A stretch of 64,000 nucleotides of DNA, from contig NZ_CP060725.1 of NCBI RefSeq assembly GCF_003797775.2, positions 4,334,001 to 4,398,000 of the forward strand, written 5' to 3'. The notes beneath the pieces were generated by a model. That model made no database searches. It saw only the letters and a list, made by a program, of their open reading frames with translations, and was not told where the DNA came from. Position 1 is the stretch's first letter. Every line of letters starts with the position of its first letter. Both the position numbers and the translations under genes were made by a program. Shown one piece after another: positions 1 to 10,234 of the stretch. The DNA is from Sphingopyxis sp. OPL5 (GTDB lineage: Bacteria; Pseudomonadota; Alphaproteobacteria; Sphingomonadales; Sphingomonadaceae).

Positions 1-251
1 ATCTGCAAACGCCGATAACCGACGTCGCCGCGCCCGACCACCAATATGGTGCCCGCTTCGCCGTTCATTTCCTGCACCGTGCAGGTGCGGTCGAACAGCT
101 TCGCGCCTTCGAGCGCGCATTCGATGCGCCCGTCATTCGCCGCATCACGCGATTGCTTCGCTTCGGTTTCGGCGAGCTTGGCATTGTCGGGGGCGCGGTC
201 GCACGCCGCGAGCAACAACAGCGGCAGCGCCGCCAGTCCGATAGTCCTCAA
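1..251 (-). CDS. Small lipoprotein, partial (C-terminus beyond window)
   Basis: The gene reads off the low-coordinate edge, so only about 83 residues are visible. I infer a TTG start at 251 that overlaps the ilvD stop codon by four bases (TTGA), which suggests translational coupling. The N-terminus is a lipoprotein signal: a short hydrophobic run ending in the lipobox LLAAC, with Cys at about residue 17. After it comes a charged Ala/Glu/Lys stretch and a segment with two further Cys (IECALEG and DRTCTVQE). I do not recognise the family. The likely location is an inner- or outer-membrane-anchored periplasmic protein. The TTG start is the main uncertainty. Confidence 0.6.
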   Translation of the reverse strand, partial: MRTIGLAALPLLLLAACDRAPDNAKLAETEAKQSRDAANDGRIECALEGAKLFDRTCTVQEMNGEAGTILVVGRGDVGYRRLQ

Positions 252-2110
252 CCCTTGCCCCCCTTTAGCTGCGAAAGATCGCGCACCGCGCCGCGTGCGG
301 CGCTGGTCGTCATCGCGGCATAAGCCTGAAGTGCTACCGAAACCTTGCGCGGACGCGCTTTCTCGGGCTGCCAGGCAGCCTCCCCCTTCGCCTCCATCAC
401 GGCGCGACGCTCGGCCAGCACGCTGTCGGCGACCGCAAGCGTGATCGTCCGCGACGGAATGTCGATGTTGATCAGATCGCCATTCTCGACCAGCCCGATC
501 GTCCCGCCCTCGGCCGCTTCGGGCGAAACATGGCCGATCGACAGCCCCGAGGTGCCGCCGGAAAACCGCCCGTCAGTGATCAAAGCGCAGGCGGCGCCCA
601 GCCCTTTCGATTTGAGATAGCTCGTCGGATAGAGCATTTCCTGCATGCCCGGCCCGCCCTTCGGCCCTTCGTAGCGGATGACGACGACGTCACCCGTCTC
701 GACCTGCCCGGTCAGGATTCCGGCGACCGCAGCATCCTGGCTTTCATAGACCTTCGCAGGACCCGAAAATTTCAGGATGCTCTCGTCGACCCCGGCGGTC
801 TTCACGATGCAGCCGTCGAGCGCGACATTGCCCGACAATACCGCCAGCCCGCCATCCTGGCTGAACGCATGCTCGGCCGAGCGGATCACGCCGGCTTCGC
901 GGTCGAGGTCGAGGTCGTCCCAGCGCCGGTCCTGGCTGAACGCGACCTGCGTCGGCACGCCCCCGGGCGCCGCCATGAAGAATTTCTGGACCTCGGGGTC
1001 GTTGGTCCGCGAAATATCCCATTTGTTGAGCGCATCGCCCAAGGTCGCGCTGTGGACCGTCGGCAGGTGCGCGTGAAGCAGCCCGGCGCGCTCAAGCTGG
1101 CCGAGGATCGCCATGATCCCGCCGGCGCGATGGACATCCTCCATATGGACGTCGCTTTTCGCCGGCGCGACCTTCGACAGGCACGGCACGCGGCGCGACA
1201 GCCGGTCGATGTCGGCCATGGTGAAATCGACCCCGGCCTCGAACGCCGCAGCGAGCAGGTGCAGCACCGTGTTGGTCGATCCGCCCATCGCGATGTCGAG
1301 GCTCATCGCATTTTCGAACGCTTCGAAGGTCGCGATATTGCGCGGCAACACGCTGTCGTCGTCCTGCTCATAATGGCGGCGGCACATGTCGACGACGAGG
1401 CGACCGGCGTTCAAAAACAAAGCTTTACGGTCGGCGTGCGTCGCCAGCGTCGAGCCGTTGCCCGGCAGCGACAGTCCCAAAGCTTCGGTCAGGCAGTTCA
1501 TCGAATTGGCGGTGAACATGCCCGAACAACTGCCGCAGGTCGGACACGCCGCCTGTTCGATCGCCAGCACTTCCTCATCGCTATATTTCTCATCCGCCGC
1601 GGCGACCATCGCATCGACGAGGTCGAGCGCGACGGTCTTGCCCTTGAGCACGACCTTGCCCGCCTCCATCGGGCCGCCCGACACGAAGACGACGGGAATA
1701 TTGATGCGCAGCGCCGCCATCAGCATGCCCGGCGTGATCTTGTCGCAGTTCGAAATGCACACCATCGCGTCGGCGCAATGCGCGTTGACCATATATTCGA
1801 CGCTGTCGGCGATCAGGTCGCGGCTCGGCAGGCTGTAGAGCATGCCGTCATGGCCCATCGCGATGCCGTCATCGACCGCGATCGTGTTGAATTCCTTGGC
1901 GACCCCGCCATGCGCCTCGATCTCGCGCGCGACCATCTGGCCGAGGTCCTTCAGATGGACATGGCCCGGCACGAACTGGGTGAAGCTGTTGACCACCGCG
2001 ATGATCGGCTTGCCGAAATCGCTGTCCTTCATCCCGGTCGCGCGCCAGAGGCCGCGAGCACCCGCCATGTTGCGGCCATGGGTGGTGGTGCGCGAACGAT
2101 ATGAAGGCAT
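248..2110 (-). CDS. ilvD: Dihydroxy-acid dehydratase
   Basis: IlvD converts 2,3-dihydroxy-3-methylbutanoate (or -pentanoate) to the 2-oxo acid, the third common step of valine and isoleucine synthesis, in the cytoplasm. The 620-residue length matches the long E. coli type (about 616). Iron-sulfur cysteines are visible at Cys122 ([10 protein letters not shown]) and Cys192/Cys195 (TCGSCSGMF), and the substrate region [13 protein letters not shown] follows. The ATG at 2110 begins the conserved [20 protein letters not shown]-terminus. A 59-base gap separates it from the upstream gene, and a lipoprotein gene overlaps its stop codon. No leader peptide or attenuator is obvious in the short upstream gap. 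Confidence 0.98.
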   Translation of the reverse strand: MPSYRSRTTTHGRNMAGARGLWRATGMKDSDFGKPIIAVVNSFTQFVPGHVHLKDLGQMVAREIEAHGGVAKEFNTIAVDDGIAMGHDGMLYSLPSRDLIADSVEYMVNAHCADAMVCISNCDKITPGMLMAALRINIPVVFVSGGPMEAGKVVLKGKTVALDLVDAMVAAADEKYSDEEVLAIEQAACPTCGSCSGMFTANSMNCLTEALGLSLPGNGSTLATHADRKALFLNAGRLVVDMCRRHYEQDDDSVLPRNIATFEAFENAMSLDIAMGGSTNTVLHLLAAAFEAGVDFTMADIDRLSRRVPCLSKVAPAKSDVHMEDVHRAGGIMAILGQLERAGLLHAHLPTVHSATLGDALNKWDISRTNDPEVQKFFMAAPGGVPTQVAFSQDRRWDDLDLDREAGVIRSAEHAFSQDGGLAVLSGNVALDGCIVKTAGVDESILKFSGPAKVYESQDAAVAGILTGQVETGDVVVIRYEGPKGGPGMQEMLYPTSYLKSKGLGAACALITDGRFSGGTSGLSIGHVSPEAAEGGTIGLVENGDLINIDIPSRTITLAVADSVLAERRAVMEAKGEAAWQPEKARPRKVSVALQAYAAMTTSAARGAVRDLSQLKGGKG

Positions 2111-2169
2111 TTTGAGCAGTCCTGATAATAATATTTCAAAATTCGGCGAAGAAAGGCGCCTCTACACAC

Positions 2170-2901
2170 CTATTCTGCGATATTCAATGCCAGTTTGTTG
2201 CACATGCGAGCAAGCCGTTCGGCGAACAGCGCCTGCCCCGCCGCGTCGCGCGCCAGATCCTGCCGCATCTCGATCCCGACATACGGAATCCCGTTGGCCT
2301 CGGCATGCCGGTTCATCGTCGCGTTCAGAAGCTTGCCCGAATAGGGAAGCTGGTCGCCGACGATCAGTCCCTCGGCCTCCAGCGCCGCGATCGCGGGCGC
2401 CGCCAGCCGGTCGTCCTCATTGTAGAGAACCCCGGCCTGCCACGGCCGCGCCTGCTCCGGATCGCTCGCGAGCGATGGCGTAAAGCTGTGCAGCGACAGG
2501 ATCATCGCCGGACGCTGCGCCGCGATCGTCGCGGCGATATGGTCGTGATAGGGCCGGAAGACGCGCGCGATCCGTGCCTCGCGGCCATCATGATCCAGCG
2601 CATTGCCCGGGATCGCGTGGCCGTCGCTGGCGATCGGCACCGCGCCGGGCGCGTCCTCATCGCGGTTGCAGTCGACGACCAGTCGCGACACCCCGCCGAG
2701 GATCGCGGCATCGACCGCCCCCGCCTCGACCAGCAGCGCCGCGACCTCGGCCACACCGAGATCGATGGCGATATGCTCGCTTAGCAATGCGGGGTCGATG
2801 CCAAGGTCGATGTCGGCGGGCACATGGTTCGACGCATGGTCCCCGATCAGCAGCACCCCGCCCGCGCGCGGATACCCGAGCGCGACCCACGCCTCGCTCA
2901 T
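2170..2901 (-). CDS. N-formylglutamate amidohydrolase family protein
   Basis: A protein of 243 residues. Family members hydrolyse N-formyl-L-glutamate to formate and glutamate, classically in histidine degradation, but no hut genes are nearby, so the substrate is not established. The N-terminal motif LIGDHASNHVP corresponds to the family metal-binding motif (normally C/DHAxNxVP). Later conserved blocks are VDCNRDEDAPG, LSLHSFTP and YVGIEMRQDL. The start is the ATG at 2901, which overlaps the ispE stop by four bases. The reading frame stays open upstream, but that part is antiphase to ispE and is not coding. Cytoplasmic, with no signal peptide. Confidence 0.85.
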   Translation of the reverse strand: MSEAWVALGYPRAGGVLLIGDHASNHVPADIDLGIDPALLSEHIAIDLGVAEVAALLVEAGAVDAAILGGVSRLVVDCNRDEDAPGAVPIASDGHAIPGNALDHDGREARIARVFRPYHDHIAATIAAQRPAMILSLHSFTPSLASDPEQARPWQAGVLYNEDDRLAAPAIAALEAEGLIVGDQLPYSGKLLNATMNRHAEANGIPYVGIEMRQDLARDAAGQALFAERLARMCNKLALNIAE

Positions 2902-3746
2902 CGCAGCGTCCCCGCCATCTGCCACCAATGCGGATGGCTCTGCGCCAGCTTGACCGACGCCGCGTCGCGTTCGGCGAGCGCATCGAACAACGCAAAACAG
3001 GTCGCCCCCGATCCCGACATGCGCGCCAGCCAGGGGCTGAGGCCGCCAAGTTCGATGAGCACATTCACGATCGCCGGACATTGCGCGATCGCCGCGCGTT
3101 GCAGGTCGTTGCGCGCCGCGAACAATTGCGCGCGCCCCGCCGGATCGCCGAACAGCGCGCCGCGATCGATCCCGTCCCACGCCGCGAACACCGGCCCGGT
3201 CGCCACCGCCTCGCGCGGATTGACCAGCAGCACCGGGGTATCGCCGAGGCGCAATTCGGGCACCGGCGAGAGTTGCTCGCCTACCCCCACGCCGAGGCAG
3301 GTCGCGCTCGCGACGCACGCCGCGACATCGGCGCCCAGCGGGGCGACGACCCGCGCCAGCGTCGCGTCGCCCAATTCGGGCAGGAAATGTGTTCGCACCA
3401 GCCGTGCCATCGCCGCGGCGTCGGCCGAACCGCCGCCGATCCCCGCCGCGACGGGCAACCGCTTGGTCAGCTCGATCGCGAGCGGCGGCACCCGGTCGGC
3501 GCCATAGCGTTCGCGGAGCAGGGCAACTGCGCGCTGCACCAGATTGTCCGGCCCGGTGCTCAGCCCCTCGGCAAATTCGCCGTCGATCGTCAGCCTATCG
3601 GCCTCGGCCACCCGCGCCGCGATCCCGTCGCCATGGTCGACGAAGGCGAACAGAGTCTCGATCTCGTGATAGCCATCGGCCCGCCGCGCGCGGACATGCA
3701 GCGCGAGATTGATCTTCGCCCAGCCCGTCTCGGTAAACGCGGTCAT
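2898..3746 (-). CDS. ispE: 4-diphosphocytidyl-2-C-methyl-D-erythritol kinase
   Basis: IspE phosphorylates CDP-methylerythritol in the non-mevalonate isoprenoid pathway. It has 282 residues, the usual length. The N-terminal WAKINLALHVRARRADGYHE is the IspE signature, and the GHMP-kinase ATP-binding loop PVAAGIGGGSADAAA lies about one third of the way in. A C-terminal GHMP segment (MSGSGATCFALF) supplies the third motif. The ATG at 3746 overlaps the stop of the upstream TPR gene by four bases, and its own stop overlaps the next gene by four, so the three genes are coupled. The frame extends further upstream without a better start. Confidence 0.96.
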   Translation of the reverse strand: MTAFTETGWAKINLALHVRARRADGYHEIETLFAFVDHGDGIAARVAEADRLTIDGEFAEGLSTGPDNLVQRAVALLRERYGADRVPPLAIELTKRLPVAAGIGGGSADAAAMARLVRTHFLPELGDATLARVVAPLGADVAACVASATCLGVGVGEQLSPVPELRLGDTPVLLVNPREAVATGPVFAAWDGIDRGALFGDPAGRAQLFAARNDLQRAAIAQCPAIVNVLIELGGLSPWLARMSGSGATCFALFDALAERDAASVKLAQSHPHWWQMAGTLR

Positions 3747-5383
3747 GGTGCGGTCGTCGCGGGGGTCAGCCCGTCGCGCAGCTTCGCCGCGATCCGCGTC
3801 GCCATATCGGCTTCCGCCAGCAACGCTGCGGCACGCCAGGTGTAGCGCGCCTGGAACCGCCGCCCCGCCTGCCAATAGGCATCGCCCAGATGCTCGACGA
3901 TCACCGCATTGCCCGGATCGCCGCCTTGCGCCTTTTCGAGCAGCGGCACCGCTTCATCGACACGCCCGGTCAGGAAATAGGCCCAGCCGAGCGAGTCGGT
4001 AACCGCCGCGCTTTGCGGGTCCTGCGCCCACGCCGCCTCGATCTGCGCGAGCGACTTGTCGACATTCTTGCGCCGCTCGATCGACGAGTAGCCGACGAAA
4101 TTCAGGATGTTCGGATCGTCCGGGCGCAGCGCGATCGCCTTGTCGAGCAACGGCTCGGCCGCATCCCAGTCGTTCGCCTGCAACAGCAGTTCGGCGCGCG
4201 CGATCAAGATGCTGCCGTGCAGCGCCTTGTCGAAATCATCGTCGCCCAGATCGGCTTCGAGCCGCGCATAGGCGCGCTCGGCGGCGCGCGGATCGTTCGA
4301 GCGCCGCGCGACATCGGCATAGCGCACCAACAAGGTGCGTGCCGGCTTGTCGGTTGCCACCGCCCGTTCGGCGAGCGCCACCGCATCGGCCGTCTTACCG
4401 TCATCGGCCAGCAGTTCGGCCCGCCGCATCATCAGCACCGGGGGCAGAGGCACCCGGCCGTCCTGCAGCACGCCGAGCGCATCATCCTGGCGCTCGTTGC
4501 GGTCGAGCGCCTCGACCAGCGCGGCGCGCGCCTGCCAGTCGCTGCCTTCAAGCCAGTAAGCGACGCGCGCGAAGAGCAACGGAATCTTCGGATTGCTGTT
4601 CGGGGTGCGCGCAAAGCCATCGGCGAGCAGGCCGAACCAGTGCGCCACCCCGCCGCGCGGGTTGATCACCGCCTGGTCGGGCAGCAACAGCACCGGATCT
4701 TCGCGCTCGCCGGCCGCCAGCGCGATCCGCCCACGCAGCCGCTTCGCCGCATCACTCTCGCCCGTCTTGTCGAGCGTCGCGGCAAGGCGAACCGCGACCA
4801 ACTGGCTGGTGCGATCGGTCAGCGTCACCTTGTCGGCGAGCGCCACCGCATCGGCCTTGCGTCCCGTCGCAAGCTGGACCAGCGCCGCTTCGAGCTGGAA
4901 CGCCGGCTGCGGCAGTCCGCGCCCGCCAGCGTCGAGCAGATGCCGCTCGGGCGATTTTTCGCGCAGTCCCGCATCGATCCAGCTGTTCAGCGGCGGCGTC
5001 ACCAGCCGCGCGACCGCGTCGCCGCCGGTCTTGTCGGCACGACCCGCGACATAGTCGCGCGCGGCTTTCCAGTCCGACCGGCGCAGGGCGTCGGTGACCA
5101 GCACCAGTTGTGCATCGAACCGGCGGTCGCCGCCGGCCCACAGCAGCGCTGCGGCGCTGCGCGCGGCCTCGAGATCGCCCGCGTCGATCGCCTGTTCGAG
5201 CATCCGCCCGCGCAGCCCGGGCAGGTCGGGGATCAGGCTCGACGCCGCGGTCAGCGCGGCGAGCGCCTGCTGCGGATCGCCGGCATCCTCGGCCAACCGC
5301 GCGCGGGCCAGCGCGTTCAGCGCCGCATCGCCGCCGTCGGCCGCCTGTGCAACGAACGGCGCCAGCGCCGCGACCGCGATCAG
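3743..5383 (-). CDS. Exported tetratricopeptide-repeat protein
   Basis: A protein of about 545 residues rich in Ala-Leu TPR-like helices. The clearest are in the C-terminal third, for example the segment containing LRPDDPNILNFVGYSSIERR, followed by SAAVTDSLGWAYFLTGRVDEA. Such repeats bind proteins, and family members next to ispE in alphaproteobacteria are usually of unknown role. The start is unresolved. The first conventional start (TTG 5296) would remove a convincing signal peptide ending in APFVAQA that is encoded just upstream. I placed the start at CTG 5383; an in-frame ATA at 5398 would give the N-terminus MCKFGL. The upstream ETF-QO stop is at 5391-5393, so coupling is likely. Confidence 0.8.
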   Translation of the reverse strand: MIAVAALAPFVAQAADGGDAALNALARARLAEDAGDPQQALAALTAASSLIPDLPGLRGRMLEQAIDAGDLEAARSAAALLWAGGDRRFDAQLVLVTDALRRSDWKAARDYVAGRADKTGGDAVARLVTPPLNSWIDAGLREKSPERHLLDAGGRGLPQPAFQLEAALVQLATGRKADAVALADKVTLTDRTSQLVAVRLAATLDKTGESDAAKRLRGRIALAAGEREDPVLLLPDQAVINPRGGVAHWFGLLADGFARTPNSNPKIPLLFARVAYWLEGSDWQARAALVEALDRNERQDDALGVLQDGRVPLPPVLMMRRAELLADDGKTADAVALAERAVATDKPARTLLVRYADVARRSNDPRAAERAYARLEADLGDDDFDKALHGSILIARAELLLQANDWDAAEPLLDKAIALRPDDPNILNFVGYSSIERRKNVDKSLAQIEAAWAQDPQSAAVTDSLGWAYFLTGRVDEAVPLLEKAQGGDPGNAVIVEHLGDAYWQAGRRFQARYTWRAAALLAEADMATRIAAKLRDGLTPATTAP

Positions 5384-5390
5384 GCCAAAC

Positions 5391-7046
5391 TTACATATTC
5401 GGATAATTGGGGCCTCCGCCGCCTTCGGGGGTGACCCAGTTGATATTCTGGGTCGGGTCCTTGATGTCGCACGTCTTGCAATGGACGCAATTCTGCGCGT
5501 TGATTACGAACTTCGGGTCGCCTTCGGCTTCGCCGACGATCTCGTACACCCCCGCCGGGCAATAGCGCTGCGCCGGCTCGTCATAGAGCGGCAGATTATA
5601 CGCGACCGGGATCGACGGGTCCTTGAGCTGCAGGTGGACCGGCTGGTCTTCCTCATGGTTGGTGTTCGACACGAACACCGACGACAGGCGATCGAAAGTC
5701 AGCACGCCATCGGGCTTGGGATAGTCGGGCTTCGGCATCATGTCGGCGCGATAGAGGCTCTCGTTGTCCGGATGATGTTTCATCGTGAACGGAACCTTGA
5801 TCTTCAGCGTTTCGAGCCACATCGTCATGCCCGACAGGATCGTGCCCGCAAGGTCGCCCCATTTCTCGACGAGCGGCAGCACGTTGCGCACGACGCTGAG
5901 TTCCTTCTTCACCCAGCTGTCGTCATAGGCGTCCTGATAGGCGGTCAGCATGTCGCTCGTCCGCCCGGCGGTCACCGCCGCGAACGCGGCTTCGGCCGCC
6001 ATCATGCCCGACTTCATCGCGGTATGCGTGCCCTTGATACGCGGCACGTTCAGAAAACCGGCGCTGTCGCCGATCAAGGCACCGCCCGGGAAGGCCAGCT
6101 TCGGCACCGACTGATAGCCGCCGTCGCTGATCGCGCGCGCGCCGTACGACACGCGTTTGCCACCCTTCAGGATTTTGGCGATCTCGGGGTGGGTCTTCCA
6201 CTTCTGCATCTCCTGGAACGGGGAGATATGCGGATTGCGATAGTTGAGCCAGGTCACGAAACCCAGCGCGACCTGCCCGTTGGCCTGATGATAGAGGAAC
6301 CCGCCGCCATTGGCATTGTTGTCGAGCGGCCAGCCCTGCGTGTGGATGACACGGCCTTCGGCGTGGTTTTCGGGCTTGATGTCCCACAATTCCTTGACGC
6401 CGAGGCCATAGACCTGCGGCTCGCAATCGCTGTCGAGCGCGAACTGCGGCTTGAGCATCTTGGTCAGATGGCCGCGCACGCCTTCGCCGAAGAAGGTGTA
6501 TTTCGCATGGAGTTCGAGCCCGGGGGCGTAGTCGCCCTTGTGGCTGCCGTCGCGCGCGACGCCCATGTCGCCGGTCGCGACGCCCTTGACCGAGCCATCG
6601 TCGTTATAAAGGATTTCGGCGGCGGGAAAGCCGGGGAAGATTTCGACCCCTAGCCCCTCGGCCTGTTCAGCGAGCCAGCGGCAGAGATTGCCGAGGCTGC
6701 CCGTATAGGTCCCCTTGTTGTGCATGAAGCCGGGCGAGATGAATTCGGGAAGCCCGAACTTCTTGGTATTGGTCAGCACCCAATGCTGGTTGTCGTTGAC
6801 CGGCACCTCGGCAAGCGGGCAGCCCGAGGTCCGCCAGTCGGGCAGCAGCTCGTCGAGCGATTTGGGGTCGATGACCGCCCCCGACAGGATATGCGCGCCG
6901 ACCTCCGACCCTTTTTCAAGGATACAGACCGACAATTCACTGCCCGCTTCGTTCGCCAGCTGCTTAAGCCGGATCGCCGCCGAAAGCCCCGCCGGACCCG
7001 CCCCGACGATAACCACGTCATAGGGCATCGATTCCCGTTCGCTCAC
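5391..7046 (-). CDS. Electron transfer flavoprotein-ubiquinone oxidoreductase
   Basis: ETF-QO passes electrons from electron-transfer flavoprotein, reduced by acyl-CoA and related dehydrogenases, to the ubiquinone pool at the inner membrane. It has 551 residues, typical for the family. The FAD dinucleotide motif VVIVGAGPAGLSAAIRL is near the N-terminus, and the C-terminal [4Fe-4S] ligands appear in NAQNCVHCKTCDIKDP. I chose GTG 7046 because AGAAAGG lies eight bases upstream. An ATG 18 bases inside (MPYDVVIVG) is an alternative, and the longer frame to 7085 lacks support. It is divergent from the glycosylase-like gene, with a 119-base gap for both promoters. Confidence 0.96.
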   Translation of the reverse strand: MSERESMPYDVVIVGAGPAGLSAAIRLKQLANEAGSELSVCILEKGSEVGAHILSGAVIDPKSLDELLPDWRTSGCPLAEVPVNDNQHWVLTNTKKFGLPEFISPGFMHNKGTYTGSLGNLCRWLAEQAEGLGVEIFPGFPAAEILYNDDGSVKGVATGDMGVARDGSHKGDYAPGLELHAKYTFFGEGVRGHLTKMLKPQFALDSDCEPQVYGLGVKELWDIKPENHAEGRVIHTQGWPLDNNANGGGFLYHQANGQVALGFVTWLNYRNPHISPFQEMQKWKTHPEIAKILKGGKRVSYGARAISDGGYQSVPKLAFPGGALIGDSAGFLNVPRIKGTHTAMKSGMMAAEAAFAAVTAGRTSDMLTAYQDAYDDSWVKKELSVVRNVLPLVEKWGDLAGTILSGMTMWLETLKIKVPFTMKHHPDNESLYRADMMPKPDYPKPDGVLTFDRLSSVFVSNTNHEEDQPVHLQLKDPSIPVAYNLPLYDEPAQRYCPAGVYEIVGEAEGDPKFVINAQNCVHCKTCDIKDPTQNINWVTPEGGGGPNYPNM

Positions 7047-7165
7047 CGCAATAACCTTTCTGCCGTCCCGGCGCCGGACATTCATCGTGCCCTGCGCTCA
7101 TTCTGTCACGAATTGCGATGCCCGCCAATTGACGCGTCCGTCAACTGCCTGTTTGAACAAATCAC

Positions 7166-7960
7166 ATGGGTGGGCCGAATTCAGCTTTGTTGGCGGAGAG
7201 CTATAACGACTGGTGGTCGCTGGCGGGCGTCGACGCGCTTGTTGGCGAAACGCCGGCGGGCTGGCTCGCCGCGCCGCCCGCGAACGACCCGGCGCCCGCG
7301 CGTCCGAAAATGGCGCCCGCGATCGCAGCCGAACCCGAAGCCGCCCCTCTTCCCGCCGCGCTCCAGCGTCAGGAGGTCGTCGCAGCGCCCGTGGCCAAGG
7401 GCCCGGTCGAGTTGCCCGGGGATTGGGCGACGTTCCAAAGCTGGCTCGCCGACCATCCCGATGTGCCGGGCAGCCAGTGGGACGCGCGCCGCGTGCTGCC
7501 CGTCGGCGACGCCGGCGCGCCGCTGATGCTGCTCACCGCCTGGCCCGAAATCGACGACCAGCGCGACGGCGAACTGTTCGCCGGCCCCGCCGGCAAGCTG
7601 CTCGACGCGATGCTGCGTGCGATCGGCACGACGCGCGACGCCTGCTATATGGCCAGCCTTGCGGTCACCCGTCCGCCCGGCGGCCGCTGCGACGAGCGCG
7701 ATCTGGGCGAACTCGATCGCCTGCTCTGGCATCACCTCCGCCTCGCACGGCCCGGCCGATTGCTGCTGATCGGCAGCGACATCGTGCGGATGGCGGCAAA
7801 GATCGCGCTGTCCGACGCGCGCGGAAACTTACTCGATATTAACCAAGATGGCGGCAAGGTGGAGGCGGTGGCAATCGCGCATCCCGCAATGCTGCTGGCC
7901 CGGCCCGCCCAGAAAGCGGCGGCCTGGGATAGCCTCAAACTGTTCAACCGGGGACGTTGA
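7166..7960 (+). CDS. Degenerate uracil-DNA glycosylase-like protein (family 4/5 fold)
   Basis: A protein of 264 residues. The first about 80 are Ala/Pro-rich linker. The rest aligns by eye with family-4 uracil-DNA glycosylases: DDQRDGELFAGPAGKLLDAM matches the segment after motif A, VTRPPGGR matches the RPPGNR loop, and AIAHPAMLLARPAQKAAAW matches the HP(A/S)xLL motif B and the helix after it. Key features are missing. The GEAPG catalytic loop is replaced by TAWPEID, and only two Cys remain in the whole protein, so the four-Cys iron-sulfur cluster cannot form. It is probably not an active uracil-DNA glycosylase; it may bind DNA or be a structural relative. It lies three bases before the lytic transglycosylase. 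Confidence 0.75.
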   Translation: MGGPNSALLAESYNDWWSLAGVDALVGETPAGWLAAPPANDPAPARPKMAPAIAAEPEAAPLPAALQRQEVVAAPVAKGPVELPGDWATFQSWLADHPDVPGSQWDARRVLPVGDAGAPLMLLTAWPEIDDQRDGELFAGPAGKLLDAMLRAIGTTRDACYMASLAVTRPPGGRCDERDLGELDRLLWHHLRLARPGRLLLIGSDIVRMAAKIALSDARGNLLDINQDGGKVEAVAIAHPAMLLARPAQKAAAWDSLKLFNRGR

Positions 7961-7963
7961 CAG

Positions 7964-9709
7964 ATGATCAAATGGACCGCGGCTCTCGCCGCATCGCTTC
8001 TTGTTTCCGTTGCAACGCCCGCGATCGCGGCCGACGCCGGAGACCCGCTCACCGCCGCGCCGCAGACGGTGCCGTCGGTCCTGTCCGGCAAGCAGAAACA
8101 GCTCTATTCGCAGGTTCTGGTCGCAATCCGCGCCCAGCGCTGGGCCGACGCCAAGGCGCTGCTCGACGGTGCAGAAAACGGCCCGCTCACCGACTTCCTG
8201 CGCGCCGAACTGCTCCTCGCGCCGAACAGCCCCAAGGCCGAAGTCGCCGACATCATGCCGATTCTGTCGCGCTCGCCGAATCTGCCGCAGGCCGAACAGC
8301 TCGGCCGCCTTGCCGCCAAGCGCGGCGCGACCGACCTGCCCAGCCTCCCCTATCAGACGCGCCTGTCCTGGTCGGGCAGCGCCCCGCGCCGCCTCGGCGC
8401 CGACAGCGTCAGCGATCCCTTCGCCAACGGTCTTGCCAGCAGCATCCCCGACCGCATCAAGAACGACGACCCTGCCGGCGCCGAGGCGCTGCTCAACGCG
8501 GTCCTCGACAAGCTCAGCCCCGACTCGCGCGCCGAGTGGCAGCAGAAGGTCGCCTGGTCCTATTATATCGAGAATGACGACCAGAACGCGCTGCGCCTGT
8601 CGCTCGCCTGCACCGCCAACGGCGGCGCCTGGGCCACGCAAGGCGCGTGGGTGCAGGGTCTCGCCGCCTGGCGCCTCCACGACTATCGCACCGCGCTGGC
8701 CGCTTTCGACCGCGTCGCCAGGGAAGCGCCCGACAGCGAACTCCGCGCCGCCGCTTATTATTGGGCCGCGCGCGCCGCGATGGCGGCCGGCGAACCCGCC
8801 TCGGTCCAGCCACGCCTGCGCGCCGCGGCGACCAACGAGGAAACATTTTACGGACTGCTCGCTGCCGAAACGCTCGGCCAGCCGTCCAACAATCCGACCG
8901 TCCGCGCCGACCGCAGCGCCTGGCGCGCGCTCGAGGAACAGTCCAATGTCCGCGCCGCGATCGCCTTCGCCGAGATCGGCGAGGACAAATATGCCGGCGA
9001 CCTGATCCGGCATCAGGCGCGCATCGGCAACGCCGAACAGCATGAGCGGCTGATCGGCATCGCCGGCGCCCTGAGCCTGCCCGAGACCCAGCTCTATCTC
9101 GCCCACAACACCCCGCAGGGGCGCAAACTCGCCGCCGCGACGCGCTATCCGCAGCCGAAATGGGAACCCAATGGCGGCTGGCGGGTCGACCCCGCGCTCG
9201 TCTTTGCCCACACGCTGCAGGAATCGCGCTTCCAGCGTACCGCGGTTAGCGGCGCCGGCGCGATGGGGCTGATGCAGGTCCGCCCTGGCACCGCGCGCGA
9301 CCTCGCGCGCTGGAACGGCGACGCATCGGGACCCGGCGACCTCAAGACCCCCGCGGTCAACATGGACTTCGGCCAGCGTTACCTCGAATATCTCAGCCGC
9401 GATGGCTCGACTGGGGGCCAGCTGCCGAAAGTGATCGCCGCCTATAACGCCGGCCCCGCGCCGATCGCGCGCTGGCAGACCGAGGTCCGCGATCAGGGTG
9501 ATCCGCTGCTCTACATCGAATCGATCCCCTATTGGGAAACGCGCGGCTATGTCGGCATCGTGCTGCGCAACTACTGGATGTACGAAGCGCAGCAGGGCAA
9601 GCCCTCGGTCAGCCGCGCCGCGCTCGCGCAGGGTAAGTGGCCGCGCTTCCCCGATACCAAGGACCGGGTGCAGCTGACCTACGCCAGCGGCCTCACCAAT
9701 GCCGATTGA
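7964..9709 (+). CDS. Soluble lytic murein transglycosylase
   Basis: A periplasmic enzyme that cleaves peptidoglycan between MurNAc and GlcNAc with formation of 1,6-anhydroMurNAc. It has 581 residues, of which the first 23 or so ([20 protein letters not shown]) form a signal peptide. A long Ala-rich helical domain (about 30-400) resembles the Slt70 superhelix. The C-terminal SLT domain carries the catalytic Glu420 in HTLQESRF, followed by [15 protein letters not shown] and AAYNAGP. It follows the glycosylase-like gene by three bases and overlaps moaB by 11 bases, so the three are probably co-transcribed. Confidence 0.95.
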   Translation: MIKWTAALAASLLVSVATPAIAADAGDPLTAAPQTVPSVLSGKQKQLYSQVLVAIRAQRWADAKALLDGAENGPLTDFLRAELLLAPNSPKAEVADIMPILSRSPNLPQAEQLGRLAAKRGATDLPSLPYQTRLSWSGSAPRRLGADSVSDPFANGLASSIPDRIKNDDPAGAEALLNAVLDKLSPDSRAEWQQKVAWSYYIENDDQNALRLSLACTANGGAWATQGAWVQGLAAWRLHDYRTALAAFDRVAREAPDSELRAAAYYWAARAAMAAGEPASVQPRLRAAATNEETFYGLLAAETLGQPSNNPTVRADRSAWRALEEQSNVRAAIAFAEIGEDKYAGDLIRHQARIGNAEQHERLIGIAGALSLPETQLYLAHNTPQGRKLAAATRYPQPKWEPNGGWRVDPALVFAHTLQESRFQRTAVSGAGAMGLMQVRPGTARDLARWNGDASGPGDLKTPAVNMDFGQRYLEYLSRDGSTGGQLPKVIAAYNAGPAPIARWQTEVRDQGDPLLYIESIPYWETRGYVGIVLRNYWMYEAQQGKPSVSRAALAQGKWPRFPDTKDRVQLTYASGLTNAD

Positions 9710-10223
9710 CGAAAGCCTGGCTTTCAAGCCGGTCCGCATCGCGGTCCTGACCATTTCCGACAGCCGCAGCGCCGCCGACGACCGGTCGGGCGACACGCTC
9801 GTCGTCCTGCTCGGCGGCGCGGGCCACATCCTCGCCGACCGCGCGATCATCAAGGACGAAAAGTCGCTGATCGTCTCGCGCCTCCACAACTGGATCGACG
9901 ATCCGGCGGTCGACGTCGTGATCACCACCGGCGGCACCGGGGTCACCGGCCGCGACGTGACGCCCGAGGCGCTGCATATGCTCGACGGCAAGGACATTCC
10001 GGGGTTCGGCGAGTTGTTCCGCTGGCTCAGCTACCAGAGCATCGGCACCTCCACGATCCAGTCGCGCGCCTGCGCCGTGCTCGCGCGCGGCACCTATATC
10101 TTCGCGCTGCCGGGATCGACGGGGGCGGTGAAGGACGCGTGGGAGGGCATTCTCTCCACTCAGCTCGACAGCCGGCACAAGCCCTGCAATTTCGTGGAAC
10201 TGATGCCGCGGCTGACCGAATAA
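9699..10223 (+). CDS. moaB: Molybdenum cofactor biosynthesis protein B
   Basis: A MoaB/MogA-fold protein, related to molybdopterin adenylyltransferase, for the late steps of molybdenum cofactor synthesis. It has 174 residues, the usual length. The visible MPT-binding motifs are [19 protein letters not shown] and [16 protein letters not shown], with the N-terminal core [20 protein letters not shown]. The ATG at 9699 lies inside the end of the transglycosylase gene. MoaC-MoeA and MoaD-MoaE are elsewhere in this window. A palindromic repeat begins 11 bases after the stop. Confidence 0.95.
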   Translation: MPIDESLAFKPVRIAVLTISDSRSAADDRSGDTLVVLLGGAGHILADRAIIKDEKSLIVSRLHNWIDDPAVDVVITTGGTGVTGRDVTPEALHMLDGKDIPGFGELFRWLSYQSIGTSTIQSRACAVLARGTYIFALPGSTGAVKDAWEGILSTQLDSRHKPCNFVELMPRLTE

Positions 10224-10234
10224 CAACCATATTA

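Noticed and set aside
530..2104. A long plus-strand frame opposite ilvD
   Set aside because: ilvD is certain, and the frame has no start signal or domain.
7829..9997. A 722-residue open frame on the minus strand opposite the transglycosylase
   Set aside because: It is antisense to slt and moaB, has no recognisable domain and has the composition of a GC-rich shadow frame.
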